A stretch of DNA of 64,000 bases from Candidatus Pelagibacter sp. (GTDB lineage: Bacteria; Pseudomonadota; Alphaproteobacteria; Pelagibacterales; Pelagibacteraceae), in the NCBI GenBank assembly GCA_028404615.1, contig JAOOBT010000001.1, positions 198,877-262,876 of the forward strand. The letters run 5' to 3'. The number at the start of each line of letters is the position of its first letter. The first letter of the stretch is position 1. A model generated the notes under the pieces. It searched no databases, had not been told where the DNA came from, and saw nothing but the letters and a program-made list of their open reading frames with translations. Shown one piece after another: positions 42,959 to 52,792 of the stretch. The translations under genes and the position numbers were made by a program.

Positions 42959-43931
42959 ATTTAATCAATAATTTTTTTATTTTTTGAATGTCTTTGTTAG
43001 AATGAACAGATAAAATTTCATAATTAATTTTAATTTTTTTTTTAAATTCTTTTAATTTCTCATTTATCTCATTATCATCTAATAAATCAGATTTATTAAA
43101 AAAAATGATTTCTTTCTTTTTTATTAAATCTTTATCATAACTAGATAATTCTGATTTAATTTTTTTATAAGAATTAAATAAATCGTCTTCAGATAGATCT
43201 ATTAAGTGAAGTAAAATTTTACACCTTTCTATATGTCTTAAGAATTTATCTCCAAGACCAACACCTTTATGTGCACCTTCCACTAAACCAGGAATATCAG
43301 CTAAAGTAATCTCTTTTCCTGCGTAGTAAGAAACTCCTAAATTTGGATTTATTGTTGTAAAAGGATAGTTTGCTATTTTTGGTTTAGCTCTAGTTAGCGC
43401 TGCAAGTAAACTAGATTTACCAGCATTTGGTTTGCCAATAATTCCAATATCAGCAATTACTTTTAATTGAAGCCATATCCAAAATTCCTCACCTAATTTT
43501 CCATTAGTTTTTTTTCTTGGCGCTCTATTTGTCGAACTTTTAAATCTTACATTACCTAGTCCGCCCTTACCACCTGAGGCTACAAGATATTTTTCTTTAT
43601 TCTTTGTAAAGTCATAAATTAAAGTATTATTATCTTCTTCAAATAACTGCGTGCCTAATGGAACTTTTAAAATCAAATCCTCCCCATTAGCTCCAGTTTT
43701 ATTTCTTTTACTACCAGGTTTTCCATGTTGAGCTTTAAAATGTTGAGCATACCTGAAATCAATTAACGTATTAAGGTTTCTGTCTGATTGAACAATTATA
43801 GATCCACCGTCTCCACCATCACCGCCATCTGGTCCGCCATATTCTACAAACTTTTCTCTTCTGAAGCTTGCAGAACCTGATCCGCCATTTCCAGCTTTGA
43901 TATAAATCTTTGCTTGATCTAAAAATTTCAT
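42948..43931 (-). CDS. obgE: GTPase Obg/CgtA
   Basis: Ribosome-assembly GTPase, 327 residues. The glycine-rich Obg domain (KAGNGGSGSASFRREKFVEY, GGDGGDGGSII) leads to the G domain with GKPNAGKSSLLAALT, the switch region DIPGLVEGAHKGVGLG and FFNKSDLLD. It lacks a long C-terminal extension. It follows rpmA, the standard order rplU-rpmA-obgE. Confidence 0.96.
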   Translation of the reverse strand: MKFLDQAKIYIKAGNGGSGSASFRREKFVEYGGPDGGDGGDGGSIIVQSDRNLNTLIDFRYAQHFKAQHGKPGSKRNKTGANGEDLILKVPLGTQLFEEDNNTLIYDFTKNKEKYLVASGGKGGLGNVRFKSSTNRAPRKKTNGKLGEEFWIWLQLKVIADIGIIGKPNAGKSSLLAALTRAKPKIANYPFTTINPNLGVSYYAGKEITLADIPGLVEGAHKGVGLGDKFLRHIERCKILLHLIDLSEDDLFNSYKKIKSELSSYDKDLIKKKEIIFFNKSDLLDDNEINEKLKEFKKKIKINYEILSVHSNKDIQKIKKLLIKYAN

Positions 43932-43971
43932 TTTAATTATAATATAAATAACTTAGGTTATTTATATAGAT

Positions 43972-44226
43972 TTAATTGGGGATTACAGAAACAAAAGTTC
44001 TGTTTAATTTAGATTTTTTAAATTTTACTTTTCCTTTGATCAAAGAAAAAATTGAGTGATCTTTACCCATACCAACATTATCACCTGGATGAATTTTAGT
44101 TCCTCTTTGTCTTACTATGATATTTCCAGGTATTACTAATTGATCACCATACTTTTTTACTCCAAGTCGTCTACCTTTACTATCTCGGCCGTTTTTGGAT
44201 GATCCACCTGCTTTTTTTGTTGCCAT
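43972..44226 (-). CDS. rpmA: 50S ribosomal protein bL27
   Basis: bL27, 84 residues, reaches toward the peptidyl transferase centre. [20 protein letters not shown] and [18 protein letters not shown] are unmistakable. It lies 8 bp after rplU. Confidence 0.97.
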   Translation of the reverse strand: MATKKAGGSSKNGRDSKGRRLGVKKYGDQLVIPGNIIVRQRGTKIHPGDNVGMGKDHSIFSLIKGKVKFKKSKLNRTFVSVIPN

Positions 44227-44234
44227 TTAATTTC

Positions 44235-44642
44235 CTATTTTTTTGTTTCCTTTTTTATAACTTTTTTCTCTTCTTTAATAGGTGACTTTTTTTTAACAAT
44301 TTTAGCTTCATCTATAACTTTTCCACCTTTTGCTAAAATTTTTGTTATTTGTATTTTAGAATGACGTTGTCTATGACCATTCTTTTTTCTTGAATGTTTT
44401 CTTCTTCTTTTATGAAAAATTAATACAGTTCTATCTTTAACATTGTCTAAAAGTTTAGCTTCTACCGTGGCTCCATCAACTTTAGGACTTCCGATCTCAG
44501 TGCTTTTATCGTCGTTTATAAGTAAAACATTGTCAAATTTAATTGTTTCGCCGACTTTAGCGTTAAGTTTTTCAATTTCTAATATTTTACTCGCGGTAAC
44601 TTTATATTGTTTTCCACCTGTTTCAATTATAGCAAATGACAT
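44235..44642 (-). CDS. rplU: 50S ribosomal protein bL21 with lysine-rich tail
   Basis: bL21 core begins MSFAIIETGGKQYKV, so the ATG at 44642 is preferred over one 24 bases upstream that would lie in the leader. HKRRRKHSRKKNGHRQRHS near residue 80 is the conserved rRNA-binding loop. A Lys/Glu tail of about 25 residues follows, the third ribosomal protein here with such a tail. Confidence 0.95.
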   Translation of the reverse strand: MSFAIIETGGKQYKVTASKILEIEKLNAKVGETIKFDNVLLINDDKSTEIGSPKVDGATVEAKLLDNVKDRTVLIFHKRRRKHSRKKNGHRQRHSKIQITKILAKGGKVIDEAKIVKKKSPIKEEKKVIKKETKK

Positions 44643-44668
44643 AAAATCTCTTTTTTTAATTTCCACGC

Positions 44669-44696
44669 AATATAGCTCTCAGTGCTAGTAAGTCAA
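44669..44696 (-). promoter_or_regulatory. Promoter for rplU-rpmA-obgE-proBA
   Basis: On the minus strand TTGACT (44696-44691), a 16-base spacer and TATATT (44674-44669), giving a start near 44661 and a short leader before rplU at 44642. Both boxes match consensus at five of six positions. Confidence 0.6.
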
Positions 44697-44707
44697 GATT
44701 ATTGAAG

Positions 44708-45466
44708 CTAAAAAGAATCCTTTAAATCTCGTAATTTTGAAAAAACTTCAACGTCAGATGAATCTTTTAAGCCTAGGCCACCTTTAATTTCAGGGTCATC
44801 ACATCTTAAGAAAATATTTGTTTTAATTTCGTCAGCTATAGTAGATGGAATAGTTGGTTGGTTAGAGCTTAGTTTTTTTTCGATATCAATTTTTTTATTT
44901 TTTAAATGGGTATTTTTTGAATCATACTCTAAACAGAAATTTAAATTTGAATTCGTGTATTCATGTCCGCAATAGATGTTTGTATCAGGAGGAAGATTTT
45001 TTATTTTGTTCAAAGAACTAAACATTTCTTCATGAGTGCCTTCAAATACTCTACCACATCCTAAAGAAAATAATGTATCCCCAGTAAAAGCAATTTTTTC
45101 ATTTTTAAAGAAAAAAGCAATGTGACCCTTGGTATGACCTGGAATAAAAATTACCTCAAATTCTAAGTTTCCAATTTTGTACTTTTGATTTTCTTTAAGC
45201 ATTTTATCTATCCCTGGAATACGATTTTTATCTAGGATTGAGCCTAAAATTTTTGAGTTATATTTTTTTTTTAGTTCAAGGTTAGCACCAACATGATCAG
45301 CATGATGATGAGTATTCAAAATAAAATCTAACTTTTTATATTTACTAATTATTTTATCACAGGCGTTAAATTCAGACGGATCTACTATTGAAATTTTGCC
45401 TGTTTCTTTTTCATGAATTAAATAACTGTAATTGTCACTTAAGCATGGAATAATTTCTACTATCAT
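44708..45466 (-). CDS. gloB: Hydroxyacylglutathione hydrolase (glyoxalase II)
   Basis: Metallo-beta-lactamase-fold enzyme that splits S-lactoylglutathione to lactate. The binuclear metal motif is LNTHHHADHVGANLEL near residue 53, with GHTKGHIAF, FTGDTLFSLGCGRVFEG and CGHEYT following, all typical of GloB. At 252 residues it is full length. It follows metW with no spacer. Confidence 0.94.
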   Translation of the reverse strand: MIVEIIPCLSDNYSYLIHEKETGKISIVDPSEFNACDKIISKYKKLDFILNTHHHADHVGANLELKKKYNSKILGSILDKNRIPGIDKMLKENQKYKIGNLEFEVIFIPGHTKGHIAFFFKNEKIAFTGDTLFSLGCGRVFEGTHEEMFSSLNKIKNLPPDTNIYCGHEYTNSNLNFCLEYDSKNTHLKNKKIDIEKKLSSNQPTIPSTIADEIKTNIFLRCDDPEIKGGLGLKDSSDVEVFSKLRDLKDSF

Positions 45467-46060
45467 TTATCCTATTAAAAAAATACCTAATTTTGAAAAG
45501 AGGTTTTTTATTTCTAAATTACTTTTTTTTATTAACGAAGTTTGATCTTCATTAACTCCAACTACTTGTTTGATATTTATATTTTTTTCATCACAAAACT
45601 TGAATAGATCTTTAATAGTGCACATATGTAAGTTAGGAGTGTTATACCATGTATTTGGCAATGTTTTTGTAACCGGCATTTCACCAAAAAATAAAAGTTT
45701 AACTCTTACTTTCCAGTATCCAAAATTTGGAATGGAAACAATTACTGCCTTACCTATTCTCAAAAGATTCTTTAAAACTTTTTCTGGCTCATAAAAAGCC
45801 TGTAAAGTTTGGCTAAGTACAACATAGTCAAAGGATTGATCAGGAAATTGATGAAGTTCGGTTTCAGCGTTTCCTTGTATAACTGGCAAACCTTTGTTTA
45901 TGCACTTTTGCACATTCTCTTGATTAAGTTCCAAACCACGAACTTCTATATTTTTTTCCTCTCTAAGGAAATTCATTAAAGATCCATCTCCACAACCAAC
46001 ATCTAAAACTCTTGAGTTGTTTGGTAATAAATCAGCAATTACTTTAAATTCTTTTTTCAT
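45467..46060 (-). CDS. metW: Methionine biosynthesis protein MetW
   Basis: Methyltransferase-fold protein of 197 residues. Motif I is [15 protein letters not shown] and the SAM region continues with [40 protein letters not shown] is a MetW signature. It accompanies MetX in alpha- and betaproteobacteria, where it is needed for full homoserine acetyltransferase activity. It overlaps metX by 17 bp. Confidence 0.94.
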   Translation of the reverse strand: MKKEFKVIADLLPNNSRVLDVGCGDGSLMNFLREEKNIEVRGLELNQENVQKCINKGLPVIQGNAETELHQFPDQSFDYVVLSQTLQAFYEPEKVLKNLLRIGKAVIVSIPNFGYWKVRVKLLFFGEMPVTKTLPNTWYNTPNLHMCTIKDLFKFCDEKNINIKQVVGVNEDQTSLIKKSNLEIKNLFSKLGIFLIG

Positions 46061-47183
46061 TTTTAAATTTTTCGTACATTGAGTCTATAAAACCTTTAAG
46101 GGTTTTTAAAAATTCTGGTTCATTTAGTAAGAAGGAGTCATGGCCTTTATCTGTTACTATTTCTGAATAAGAAACATCAGCACCAGATGCATTTAATGCA
46201 ATTACTATGTCCTTATTTTCTTTTGTTGTATAAAGCCAGTCAGAAGAAAATGATATTACTAGAAATTTTGTGTTTTGATTTTTAAAAGCTTCAACTAAAC
46301 CACCTTTAAACTGCTTAGAAAGATCAAAATAATCCATCGCTCTAGTTATATAAAGAATTGAATTTGCATCAAATCTTTCCACAAAAGCATAACCTTGATG
46401 TCTTAAATAACTTTCTACCTGAAAATCTGCGTTAAAACTAAATTCGTAATCTGCTTTTTCTTGTAATTTTCTTCCGAATTTTTCCTGCATACCTTTTTCA
46501 GATAAATAACTTATATGACCAACCATCCGTGCAACTGCTAAGCCATTTTTAGGCTGCACATTTTTTGATACATATTTTCCATTATCCCATACAGGGTCAG
46601 CCATTATAGCTTGGCGTGCTAGTTCGTTAAGGGCAATATTTTGCGCACTATGACTTGAGCTACAAGCAATCGGAATAGCTGAAAAAGCTTTATCAGGAAA
46701 TGTTGCGCAAAATTGTAATAACTGCATTCCGCCCATTGATCCGCCAGTGGCACATAAAAGTTTTTTTATACCAAGGTGTTCCAGTAAAGACTCTTGTGCT
46801 TTCACCATATCTTTAATTGTAATAACTGGAAAATCTAAACCGTAGGGCTGGTTGTTTTCAGGATTTGTATCTTTTGGTCCAAGAGATCCCATACATCCAC
46901 CAATTACATTTGCGCAAATCACAAAATATTTATCTGTATCAATAGCCTTGCCAGGACCAACAGCAGTGACCCACCAGCCCTCTTTATTTGTTACAGGGTT
47001 CGTGCCAGTTACAAATTGATCGCCCGTTAAAGCGTGGAATACTAAAATAGCGTTATCTTTATTTTCATTAAGTTTTCCATAGGTTTCATAGGCTAGAGGA
47101 AAATTTTTAACGGTTTTTCCACAGTCAAGCTTGAGTGGTTTAGTTATAGTAATCTTATTTATATTCTCAATTTTTCTATTCAT
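46044..47183 (-). CDS. metX: Homoserine O-acetyltransferase
   Basis: Alpha/beta-hydrolase-fold enzyme that acylates homoserine for methionine synthesis, about 379 residues. The nucleophile is in [14 protein letters not shown] near residue 140, and the acid and base are in the C-terminal region with [13 protein letters not shown]. The ATG at 47183 is right: the in-frame ATG at 47216 would encode the terminator hairpin and aptamer. It is controlled by the SAM-II riboswitch directly upstream. Confidence 0.96.
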   Translation of the reverse strand: MNRKIENINKITITKPLKLDCGKTVKNFPLAYETYGKLNENKDNAILVFHALTGDQFVTGTNPVTNKEGWWVTAVGPGKAIDTDKYFVICANVIGGCMGSLGPKDTNPENNQPYGLDFPVITIKDMVKAQESLLEHLGIKKLLCATGGSMGGMQLLQFCATFPDKAFSAIPIACSSSHSAQNIALNELARQAIMADPVWDNGKYVSKNVQPKNGLAVARMVGHISYLSEKGMQEKFGRKLQEKADYEFSFNADFQVESYLRHQGYAFVERFDANSILYITRAMDYFDLSKQFKGGLVEAFKNQNTKFLVISFSSDWLYTTKENKDIVIALNASGADVSYSEIVTDKGHDSFLLNEPEFLKTLKGFIDSMYEKFKNEKRI

Positions 47184-47185
47184 CC

Positions 47186-47211
47186 AAAAAAAAAGCCCAG
47201 CTAAACTGGGC
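47186..47211 (-). terminator. Riboswitch-controlled intrinsic terminator before metX
   Basis: Reading on the minus strand, GCCCAG (47211-47206) pairs with CTGGGC (47200-47195) across a 5-base loop, then nine T residues (47194-47186). The T-run ends 2 bases before the metX ATG. Placed 4 nt after the aptamer, it looks like the expression platform. Confidence 0.85.
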
Positions 47212-47215
47212 ATCA

Positions 47216-47267
47216 CCCTTTTTAGCTAAATTTGTTATGCGCTTGCAATATGGTTAAATCAGCGCGA
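47216..47267 (-). promoter_or_regulatory. SAM-II riboswitch aptamer
   Basis: On the minus strand the aptamer starts TCGCGCTGATTTAACC, continues ATTGCAAGCGCAT, and ends TTTAGCTAAAAAGGG. This matches the SAM-II consensus as I know it, including the P1 stem, GCGC helices and the A-rich pseudoknot strand. It senses S-adenosylmethionine and lowers metX expression when SAM is plentiful, as known for the class. Confidence 0.93.
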
Positions 47268-47271
47268 TATC

Positions 47272-47300
47272 TATTTACTAGATCATCACAAACTTGTCAA
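47272..47300 (-). promoter_or_regulatory. Promoter of the metX riboswitch transcript
   Basis: On the minus strand a perfect TTGACA (47300-47295), a 17-base spacer and TAAATA (47277-47272). The predicted start near 47265 coincides with the 5' edge of the SAM-II aptamer. Confidence 0.65.
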
Positions 47301-47359
47301 TTTTATATAAGATAAAGACTTCTAGAAAAACTCGAACAATTTGGATATTACATTAATTA

Positions 47360-48442
47360 ATGAGATTACCTAAGCCAAATAACATAATAACTGAAAAATA
47401 CGTAGTAGGAATGAGCGTATTTAAAAATAGACTAGCTAAGATAAAATTATCAGCTAATGAGTCTGCGCTTGGACCTAGTCCAAAAGCAAAAAAAGAATAT
47501 ATAAAAGTATCAAAAAGTTTTGCAAGATATCCCGACACCAACGGTACTTTCTTAAGAGAAACCTTATCAAAAAAATTTAAACTAGATAAAAATAGAATTG
47601 TTTTGGGATCAGGTTCAGATCAAATTTTTGAATTAATCTGTAAAGCATACCTAAAAAAAGGTGACGAGGTAATTGTGCCTAAGTATAGTTTTATTATTTA
47701 TAGAATTTATAGCAAAATGAATGGAGCAAAAGTTATTTATTCAAATGAAAATAATTTTACAGTTTCAGTAAAAGATATTTTAAAAAAAGTAACTACCAAG
47801 ACAAAAGTTGTATTTTTGGCTAATCCTAACAATCCAACCGGGACCTATGTTGCAAAAAAAGATTTGTTGTTTTTACGGAAAAAACTACGAAGCAATATTT
47901 TGTTAGTAGTTGACGATGCTTATTTTGAATATGTAAAACAAAAAAATTATTCTTCAGCTTTAAAATTATTTTCTAACTTTAAAAATGTGGTAATGACAAG
48001 AACATTTTCAAAAATTTATGGCTTAGCAGGATTAAGAGTGGGGTGGGGATATGGATCTAGAGAAATTATTGATACGTTAAATAAAATTAAGCCACCTTTT
48101 AATGTAAACAAAGCAGCTTTGTCTGCTGCATCTGCTGCAGTAAAAGACAGTGCTTGGTTAAATAAAGAAATTAAACACGTTAATAATTGGAATAAAAAAA
48201 TGTTTAATGAATTTAAAAAAATGAAAATTGAAACTAATAGAAGCTATAGCAATTTTTTATTAGTAAATTTTGATAAAGTAAAAATTAATTCATCAAGAGT
48301 TTTTAAATTATTAGCGAAAGCAGGAATTTTAGTTCGTAAAATGGATGTTTATGGTATTAAGAATTCATTAAGAATTACGATTGGGAAAAGTGAAGAAAAT
48401 AGAAAATTAATTTCCAAAATGAAAAAAATATTAAATGTTTAA
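47360..48442 (+). CDS. hisC: Histidinol-phosphate / aromatic aminotransferase
   Basis: PLP aminotransferase of fold type I, 360 residues. Motifs: KLSANESALGPSPKA near the N terminus, LGSGSDQIFELICKAYLKKG, FLANPNNPTGTYV, and PLP Lys in TRTFSKIYGLAGLRVGWG near residue 218. It overlaps tyrA by 8 bp, the alphaproteobacterial hisC-tyrA pair, so it likely also serves tyrosine and phenylalanine synthesis. Confidence 0.92.
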   Translation: MRLPKPNNIITEKYVVGMSVFKNRLAKIKLSANESALGPSPKAKKEYIKVSKSFARYPDTNGTFLRETLSKKFKLDKNRIVLGSGSDQIFELICKAYLKKGDEVIVPKYSFIIYRIYSKMNGAKVIYSNENNFTVSVKDILKKVTTKTKVVFLANPNNPTGTYVAKKDLLFLRKKLRSNILLVVDDAYFEYVKQKNYSSALKLFSNFKNVVMTRTFSKIYGLAGLRVGWGYGSREIIDTLNKIKPPFNVNKAALSAASAAVKDSAWLNKEIKHVNNWNKKMFNEFKKMKIETNRSYSNFLLVNFDKVKINSSRVFKLLAKAGILVRKMDVYGIKNSLRITIGKSEENRKLISKMKKILNV

Positions 48443-49331
48443 TAAAATAAGTATAATTGGATGTGGTTTAATTGGCTCTTCTATTTTGAGAGCAGTAGAA
48501 GAAAAAAAATTAGCAACTAAAATAAGTGCTTACGATAAATCATCGAAAGTTATTGATTATTTGAAAAAGAATTTTTCAGTTGAAATTTGCAGTAACACTT
48601 CAGATGTTGTTAAGGATTCCGATTTAGTAGTAATTGCTTCTCCTTTGAGTAGCTATAAAGAAATACTTTTATCTATTCATGCTAGTTTGAAAGAAAATGT
48701 AATTTTAACCGATACAGGTTCTGCAAAAAAAGAAGTGAATAAAATTATCAACAATTTCAATCTTAAAAATGTAAATTGGATTGCTTCACATCCTATAGCT
48801 GGAACAGAATATAGTGGCCCAGAGGCAGGTTTTGCAAGTTTATTTAAAAATAGATGGTGCATAATATCTGCTGATAAAAAAGTAGCCGAGGATAAAATAA
48901 AATCTTTAGAAAATTTTTGGTCAAAGCTTGGAAGCAAGACTAAACGTATGACATTTGAAGATCATGATTATGTTTTATCATTAACCAGCCATTTACCACA
49001 CGCTGTAGCTTACAGTATTGTAAAAACAGCAATTAACAAAGAAGACAAATTTAAGGATGATGTTATTCAATATAGTGCAGGTGGACTAAGAGATTTTACA
49101 AGAATAGCAGCATCAGATCCTTTAATGTGGAAAGATATATTTATTGATAATAGTGAAAACATTTTAAAAGTTCTGGACAATTACTCAAAGAATCTAAATG
49201 AAATTAAAGATGCTATAAAAAGCAAGGATAGTAAAAAACTTTTAGAGATTTTTTCATCAACTAAAAAAGTAAGAAAAGAAATTATAGAAGCCGGCCAGGA
49301 CACTGATAAGCCAGGTTTTGGAAGAAAATAA
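48435..49331 (+). CDS. tyrA: Prephenate/arogenate dehydrogenase
   Basis: NAD(P)-dependent oxidative decarboxylation toward tyrosine, 298 residues. The nucleotide site is ISIIGCGLIGSSILRAV; SHPIAGTEYSGPEAGF and the C-terminal GGLRDFTRIAASDPLMWKDI are diagnostic. No chorismate mutase or ACT domain is attached. It ends one base before convergent plsC. Confidence 0.95.
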   Translation: MFNKISIIGCGLIGSSILRAVEEKKLATKISAYDKSSKVIDYLKKNFSVEICSNTSDVVKDSDLVVIASPLSSYKEILLSIHASLKENVILTDTGSAKKEVNKIINNFNLKNVNWIASHPIAGTEYSGPEAGFASLFKNRWCIISADKKVAEDKIKSLENFWSKLGSKTKRMTFEDHDYVLSLTSHLPHAVAYSIVKTAINKEDKFKDDVIQYSAGGLRDFTRIAASDPLMWKDIFIDNSENILKVLDNYSKNLNEIKDAIKSKDSKKLLEIFSSTKKVRKEIIEAGQDTDKPGFGRK

Positions 49332-50039
49332 TTAAGAGAACTTTCTAATTTCAGTGTAAATTTTATTTTCTATATCTTTAACAAATTCTTCATTATCTTT
49401 ACCCGATAAGATTGGCTCTAAAAATGAAATATGAATATTACCTGGATATTTCATAAAACTATTTTTTGGCCAGACTTTACCAGTATTATGAGCTACAGGA
49501 ACACAAGGTAAATTTAAAGCTTTATAAATTCTGCCAACCCCCTTTTTAAAGGGCGGTTGATCTTGTAGTTTTACTCTTGTTCCTTGGGGGAATATTAGTA
49601 GCGGTCTTTTACTTTTTTCAACTTTTTCTTTCACTTTATCAAAAAAGTTCAAATTTTCTTTTGTTGTTGTTTCTCTGACAATCGCTATTGAACCTATTTT
49701 TCTCAAATACCATCCAAATAATGGAATATTAAGTAGCTCTTTTTTTAAAATAAAAATCGGACCATCTAAGGGTATTTGAAGAGCAAAAGTTTCAAACATT
49801 GATTGATGAGCTGAAGCAACAAAATAACTATCTACTTTCTTAAGATTTTCTGTTCCATGAAAGATTACTTTTGTATTTAAGATTATTCTTAAAATAAGCA
49901 CTATATATTTTGCAGACAATCTACCAAAAAATATTGTACATTTACTTGGTAAAACTAACGTTGGTATAGCTAAAATAAAAATTGTTATTAGGCCAACGTA
50001 TAAAAAAATATTAAAAATTAATGATCTAATAAATTGCAT
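49332..50039 (-). CDS. plsC: 1-acyl-sn-glycerol-3-phosphate acyltransferase
   Basis: Makes phosphatidic acid at the inner membrane, 235 residues with an N-terminal hydrophobic helix. The catalytic motif reads AHQSMFETFAL, an HX4E form instead of the common HX4D, and the glycerol-phosphate motif is LIFPQGTRVK. The HX4E form is seen in some alphaproteobacterial relatives. It overlaps lysA by one base. Confidence 0.88.
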   Translation of the reverse strand: MQFIRSLIFNIFLYVGLITIFILAIPTLVLPSKCTIFFGRLSAKYIVLILRIILNTKVIFHGTENLKKVDSYFVASAHQSMFETFALQIPLDGPIFILKKELLNIPLFGWYLRKIGSIAIVRETTTKENLNFFDKVKEKVEKSKRPLLIFPQGTRVKLQDQPPFKKGVGRIYKALNLPCVPVAHNTGKVWPKNSFMKYPGNIHISFLEPILSGKDNEEFVKDIENKIYTEIRKFS

Positions 50040-51268
50040 TAAGAATTAATCAATTTAAGTAAATTTTGTTTCTTTCTTATATATCTAAGTTTATTTTTAT
50101 TGATTAAAATTTCAGCAACTAGTGGTCTTGTATTATAATTTGAGGATAAAGAAGAACCATAAGCTCCAACATTAGTTATAGCCACAAATTCATTTTCATT
50201 TATTTTAGGATAGTTTTTATAAACTCCGAATTTGCAAGTGGTTTCACATATTGGTCCAACAAATTCTATTTTACCTTTCATTCTCGATGATTTTTTAGAA
50301 ATAGGAATAATTTTATGAAAAGCTTCATACAAAGCAGGGCGCATAAAATCATTCATACCAGCATCTAGTATAATAAAGTTTTTATTAGCACCTTTTTTAA
50401 TAAATTGTATTTTACTTATTAGAAGACCAGTATTACCAATAATAGATCTTCCAGGTTCAAAGATTATTTTACAATTTAACTTTTTAGAAAAATTATATAC
50501 CAGTTTAGAATATTGACTTAGATTAATTGGTTTTTCTTTATCAGTATAATTAATACCGAAACCACCACCTAAATCGACATATTTCAAATTCAGTTTTAAT
50601 TCTTTTATTAATTTAATCATTACATTTAGGGTTTTTCTAAAAGGTGTATCGTTCAATATTTGACTACCGATATGCACACTTAAAGCTTCTAATTTTACGT
50701 TTTTAAAAGTTTTTACTATTTTTAGAAAAACTTTAAAATTTTTAATCGATAAGCCGAATTTATTTTCAGCTTTACCAGTTGATATTTTTTTATGTGTTTT
50801 GGCATCAACATTTGGATTAAGTCTAAATCCTATTGAAACCTTTTTTCTTAATTTTTTTGCTAAATTATTTACTAATTTAGCTTCACTTTCAGACTCACAA
50901 TTGATTAATAATATTTTTTTGTTAATTGCAATTTTAAGTTCCTCTTCAGTTTTACCGACCCCAGAAAAAACAATTTTATTAGGTCTAATACCTGCTTTTA
51001 AGGCTTTTAATAATTCACCTCCTGAAACTACATCGGCTCCAGCACCTAATTTACCAAGAACTCTTAGTATATTTAAATTACTATTAGATTTCGCTGCAAA
51101 GCAAATTAAAGGATCAGTTTTTTTAAATGTGTTGGCAAACTTTAAAAAATTGAAAACAATTTGACTCTCCGAATAAATATAAAAAGGTGTTTTATTTTTT
51201 TTTAAAATATTCTTAATTGACAGTTTTTCAACAAATAAATTATTTCCTACATATCTTAGATTTTGCAT
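50039..51268 (-). CDS. lysA: Diaminopimelate decarboxylase
   Basis: PLP enzyme that makes lysine from meso-diaminopimelate, 409 residues. The PLP Lys is in CFAAKSNSNLNILRVL near residue 58, the phosphate site in KYVDLGGGFGINY, and the substrate motif in GPICETTCKFGVY near residue 345. It lies in the conserved argH-lptM-lysA order, four bases after lptM. Confidence 0.96.
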   Translation of the reverse strand: MQNLRYVGNNLFVEKLSIKNILKKNKTPFYIYSESQIVFNFLKFANTFKKTDPLICFAAKSNSNLNILRVLGKLGAGADVVSGGELLKALKAGIRPNKIVFSGVGKTEEELKIAINKKILLINCESESEAKLVNNLAKKLRKKVSIGFRLNPNVDAKTHKKISTGKAENKFGLSIKNFKVFLKIVKTFKNVKLEALSVHIGSQILNDTPFRKTLNVMIKLIKELKLNLKYVDLGGGFGINYTDKEKPINLSQYSKLVYNFSKKLNCKIIFEPGRSIIGNTGLLISKIQFIKKGANKNFIILDAGMNDFMRPALYEAFHKIIPISKKSSRMKGKIEFVGPICETTCKFGVYKNYPKINENEFVAITNVGAYGSSLSSNYNTRPLVAEILINKNKLRYIRKKQNLLKLINS

Positions 51269-51272
51269 AAGA

Positions 51273-51383
51273 TTATGAAATTATGTTGACCTGATCTATT
51301 TGACCTTGGTATTTAGGTTCAGATTTTTTTCCGCAACTAGATAAAATAAAAATCACCAGGAAAAAAGCAGTTATTATTTTCAT
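51273..51383 (-). CDS. lptM: Small lipoprotein LptM/YifL-like
   Basis: A 36-residue lipoprotein. A hydrophobic signal peptide ends in the lipobox LSSC with Cys17, followed by GKKSEP and a short polar tail. Its ATG overlaps the argH stop by one base, and lysA starts 4 bp after it. This is the place and shape of LptM, which helps mature the LptD outer-membrane LPS translocon. Assignment rests on position, lipobox and size. Confidence 0.75.
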   Translation of the reverse strand: MKIITAFFLVIFILSSCGKKSEPKYQGQIDQVNIIS

Positions 51384-52762
51384 TAAATTTCCCTTTTATA
51401 TTTTTTTATCATTGATTTAACATTAATTATAGATGTTCCTCCATAAGATTTTTTTGCATTCATAGAATTTTTTACATCAAATACTTTTAAAACACTTTTA
51501 TCTAAATTTTTATAAAATTTTTTAATTTCATCCAAATTTAATTCAGATAACATCTTTTTATTTTTTTCTGCATAATTCACAATTTTTGCTGAAATAGCGT
51601 AAGAATCTCTAAATGATAAATTTTTATTTTTAACAAGATAGTCTGCAAAATCAGTTGCTGTTGTATATCCTTGGTTAGCCATAAAAAGCATATTTGCTTT
51701 ATTAGCGTTTACAGAATTTATTAATTCAGCGCTCATAGTTAGAGTATCTTTCAAAGTATCAAAGCCACCAAAAACTAACTCCTTGTCATCTTGCATATCT
51801 TTAAAATATGACATGGGAAGACCTTTCATTATTGTCAATATTGCATTTAACTTTCCATAATTCATTCCAACTTTTCCTCTTATTAGTTCTGCAGGATCAG
51901 GATTCTTTTTTTGTGGCATAATTGATGATCCTGTAAGCATGCTATCTTTGAATGAAATTAAATTGAAAGCATCGGAATTATAAATAATAAAGTCTTCTGC
52001 CAATCTAGATAGGTGCATTGCACAAACAGCAGAAGCATATAAAAAATCAATTGCAAAATCTCTATCCGATACAGAGTCCATAGAGTTATCTGTAGGTTTT
52101 TTAAAACCAAGTTTTTTTGCAGTATAGGTTCTGTCTATTTTATAAGATGTTCCTGAAAGTGCCGCAGATCCAAGCGGACACTCATTTAATAGCTCAAGAT
52201 TATTTTCAAATCTTTTTTTATCTCTTTTTAACATCTCATAGTATGACAACAAATAATGTGCGAATGAAATAGGTTGTGCATTTTTTAAATGCGTTAATCC
52301 AGGCATGACCGTATCTGTATTTTTTTCAGCTTTTTTTATAAGATTTCTCATGACAACCGAAATGTCTTTTATAATTTCGTTTGATGCTTCTTTAACCCAT
52401 AATTTAAAATCAGTTACTACCTGATCATTTCTTGATCTTGCAGTGTGCAGAAATCCAGCTGAGGAACCAATGATCTCAAATAATGCTTTTTCTATATTTA
52501 AGTGAATATCCTCGAACTTTTCTTTAAACTCAAAATTACCCTTATCTATCTGAGCTTTAATTTTTTTTAGCCCATTGATAATTTTGTTACCATTTTCACT
52601 TTTAATGATCTTTTGTTTCATTAGCATTTTTGTGTGCACAATAGATGCAGCGATATCTTGTTCATAAAGTCTTTTATCAATATGAATAGAAGACCCAATC
52701 TTTTGAAAAGATTGAGACATTTTATTTTTGAATCTATTTGACCAAATTGTTTTATTTTTCAT
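51383..52762 (-). CDS. argH: Argininosuccinate lyase
   Basis: Splits argininosuccinate to arginine and fumarate, 459 residues. The signature GSSIMPQKKNPDPAELIRGK is near residue 280, with HTARSRNDQVVTDFKLWVKE near 105 and GLTHLKNAQPISFAHYLL near 153. Full length. Divergent from the thioredoxin-like gene at 52793. Confidence 0.97.
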   Translation of the reverse strand: MKNKTIWSNRFKNKMSQSFQKIGSSIHIDKRLYEQDIAASIVHTKMLMKQKIIKSENGNKIINGLKKIKAQIDKGNFEFKEKFEDIHLNIEKALFEIIGSSAGFLHTARSRNDQVVTDFKLWVKEASNEIIKDISVVMRNLIKKAEKNTDTVMPGLTHLKNAQPISFAHYLLSYYEMLKRDKKRFENNLELLNECPLGSAALSGTSYKIDRTYTAKKLGFKKPTDNSMDSVSDRDFAIDFLYASAVCAMHLSRLAEDFIIYNSDAFNLISFKDSMLTGSSIMPQKKNPDPAELIRGKVGMNYGKLNAILTIMKGLPMSYFKDMQDDKELVFGGFDTLKDTLTMSAELINSVNANKANMLFMANQGYTTATDFADYLVKNKNLSFRDSYAISAKIVNYAEKNKKMLSELNLDEIKKFYKNLDKSVLKVFDVKNSMNAKKSYGGTSIINVKSMIKKYKREI

Positions 52763-52792
52763 TTTACTGTGTTATTTCTAATTTAAATTAAT

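Noticed and set aside
47184..47216. Longer metX start at 47216
   Set aside because: It would translate the terminator hairpin and the edge of the SAM-II aptamer; family members begin near the ATG at 47183.
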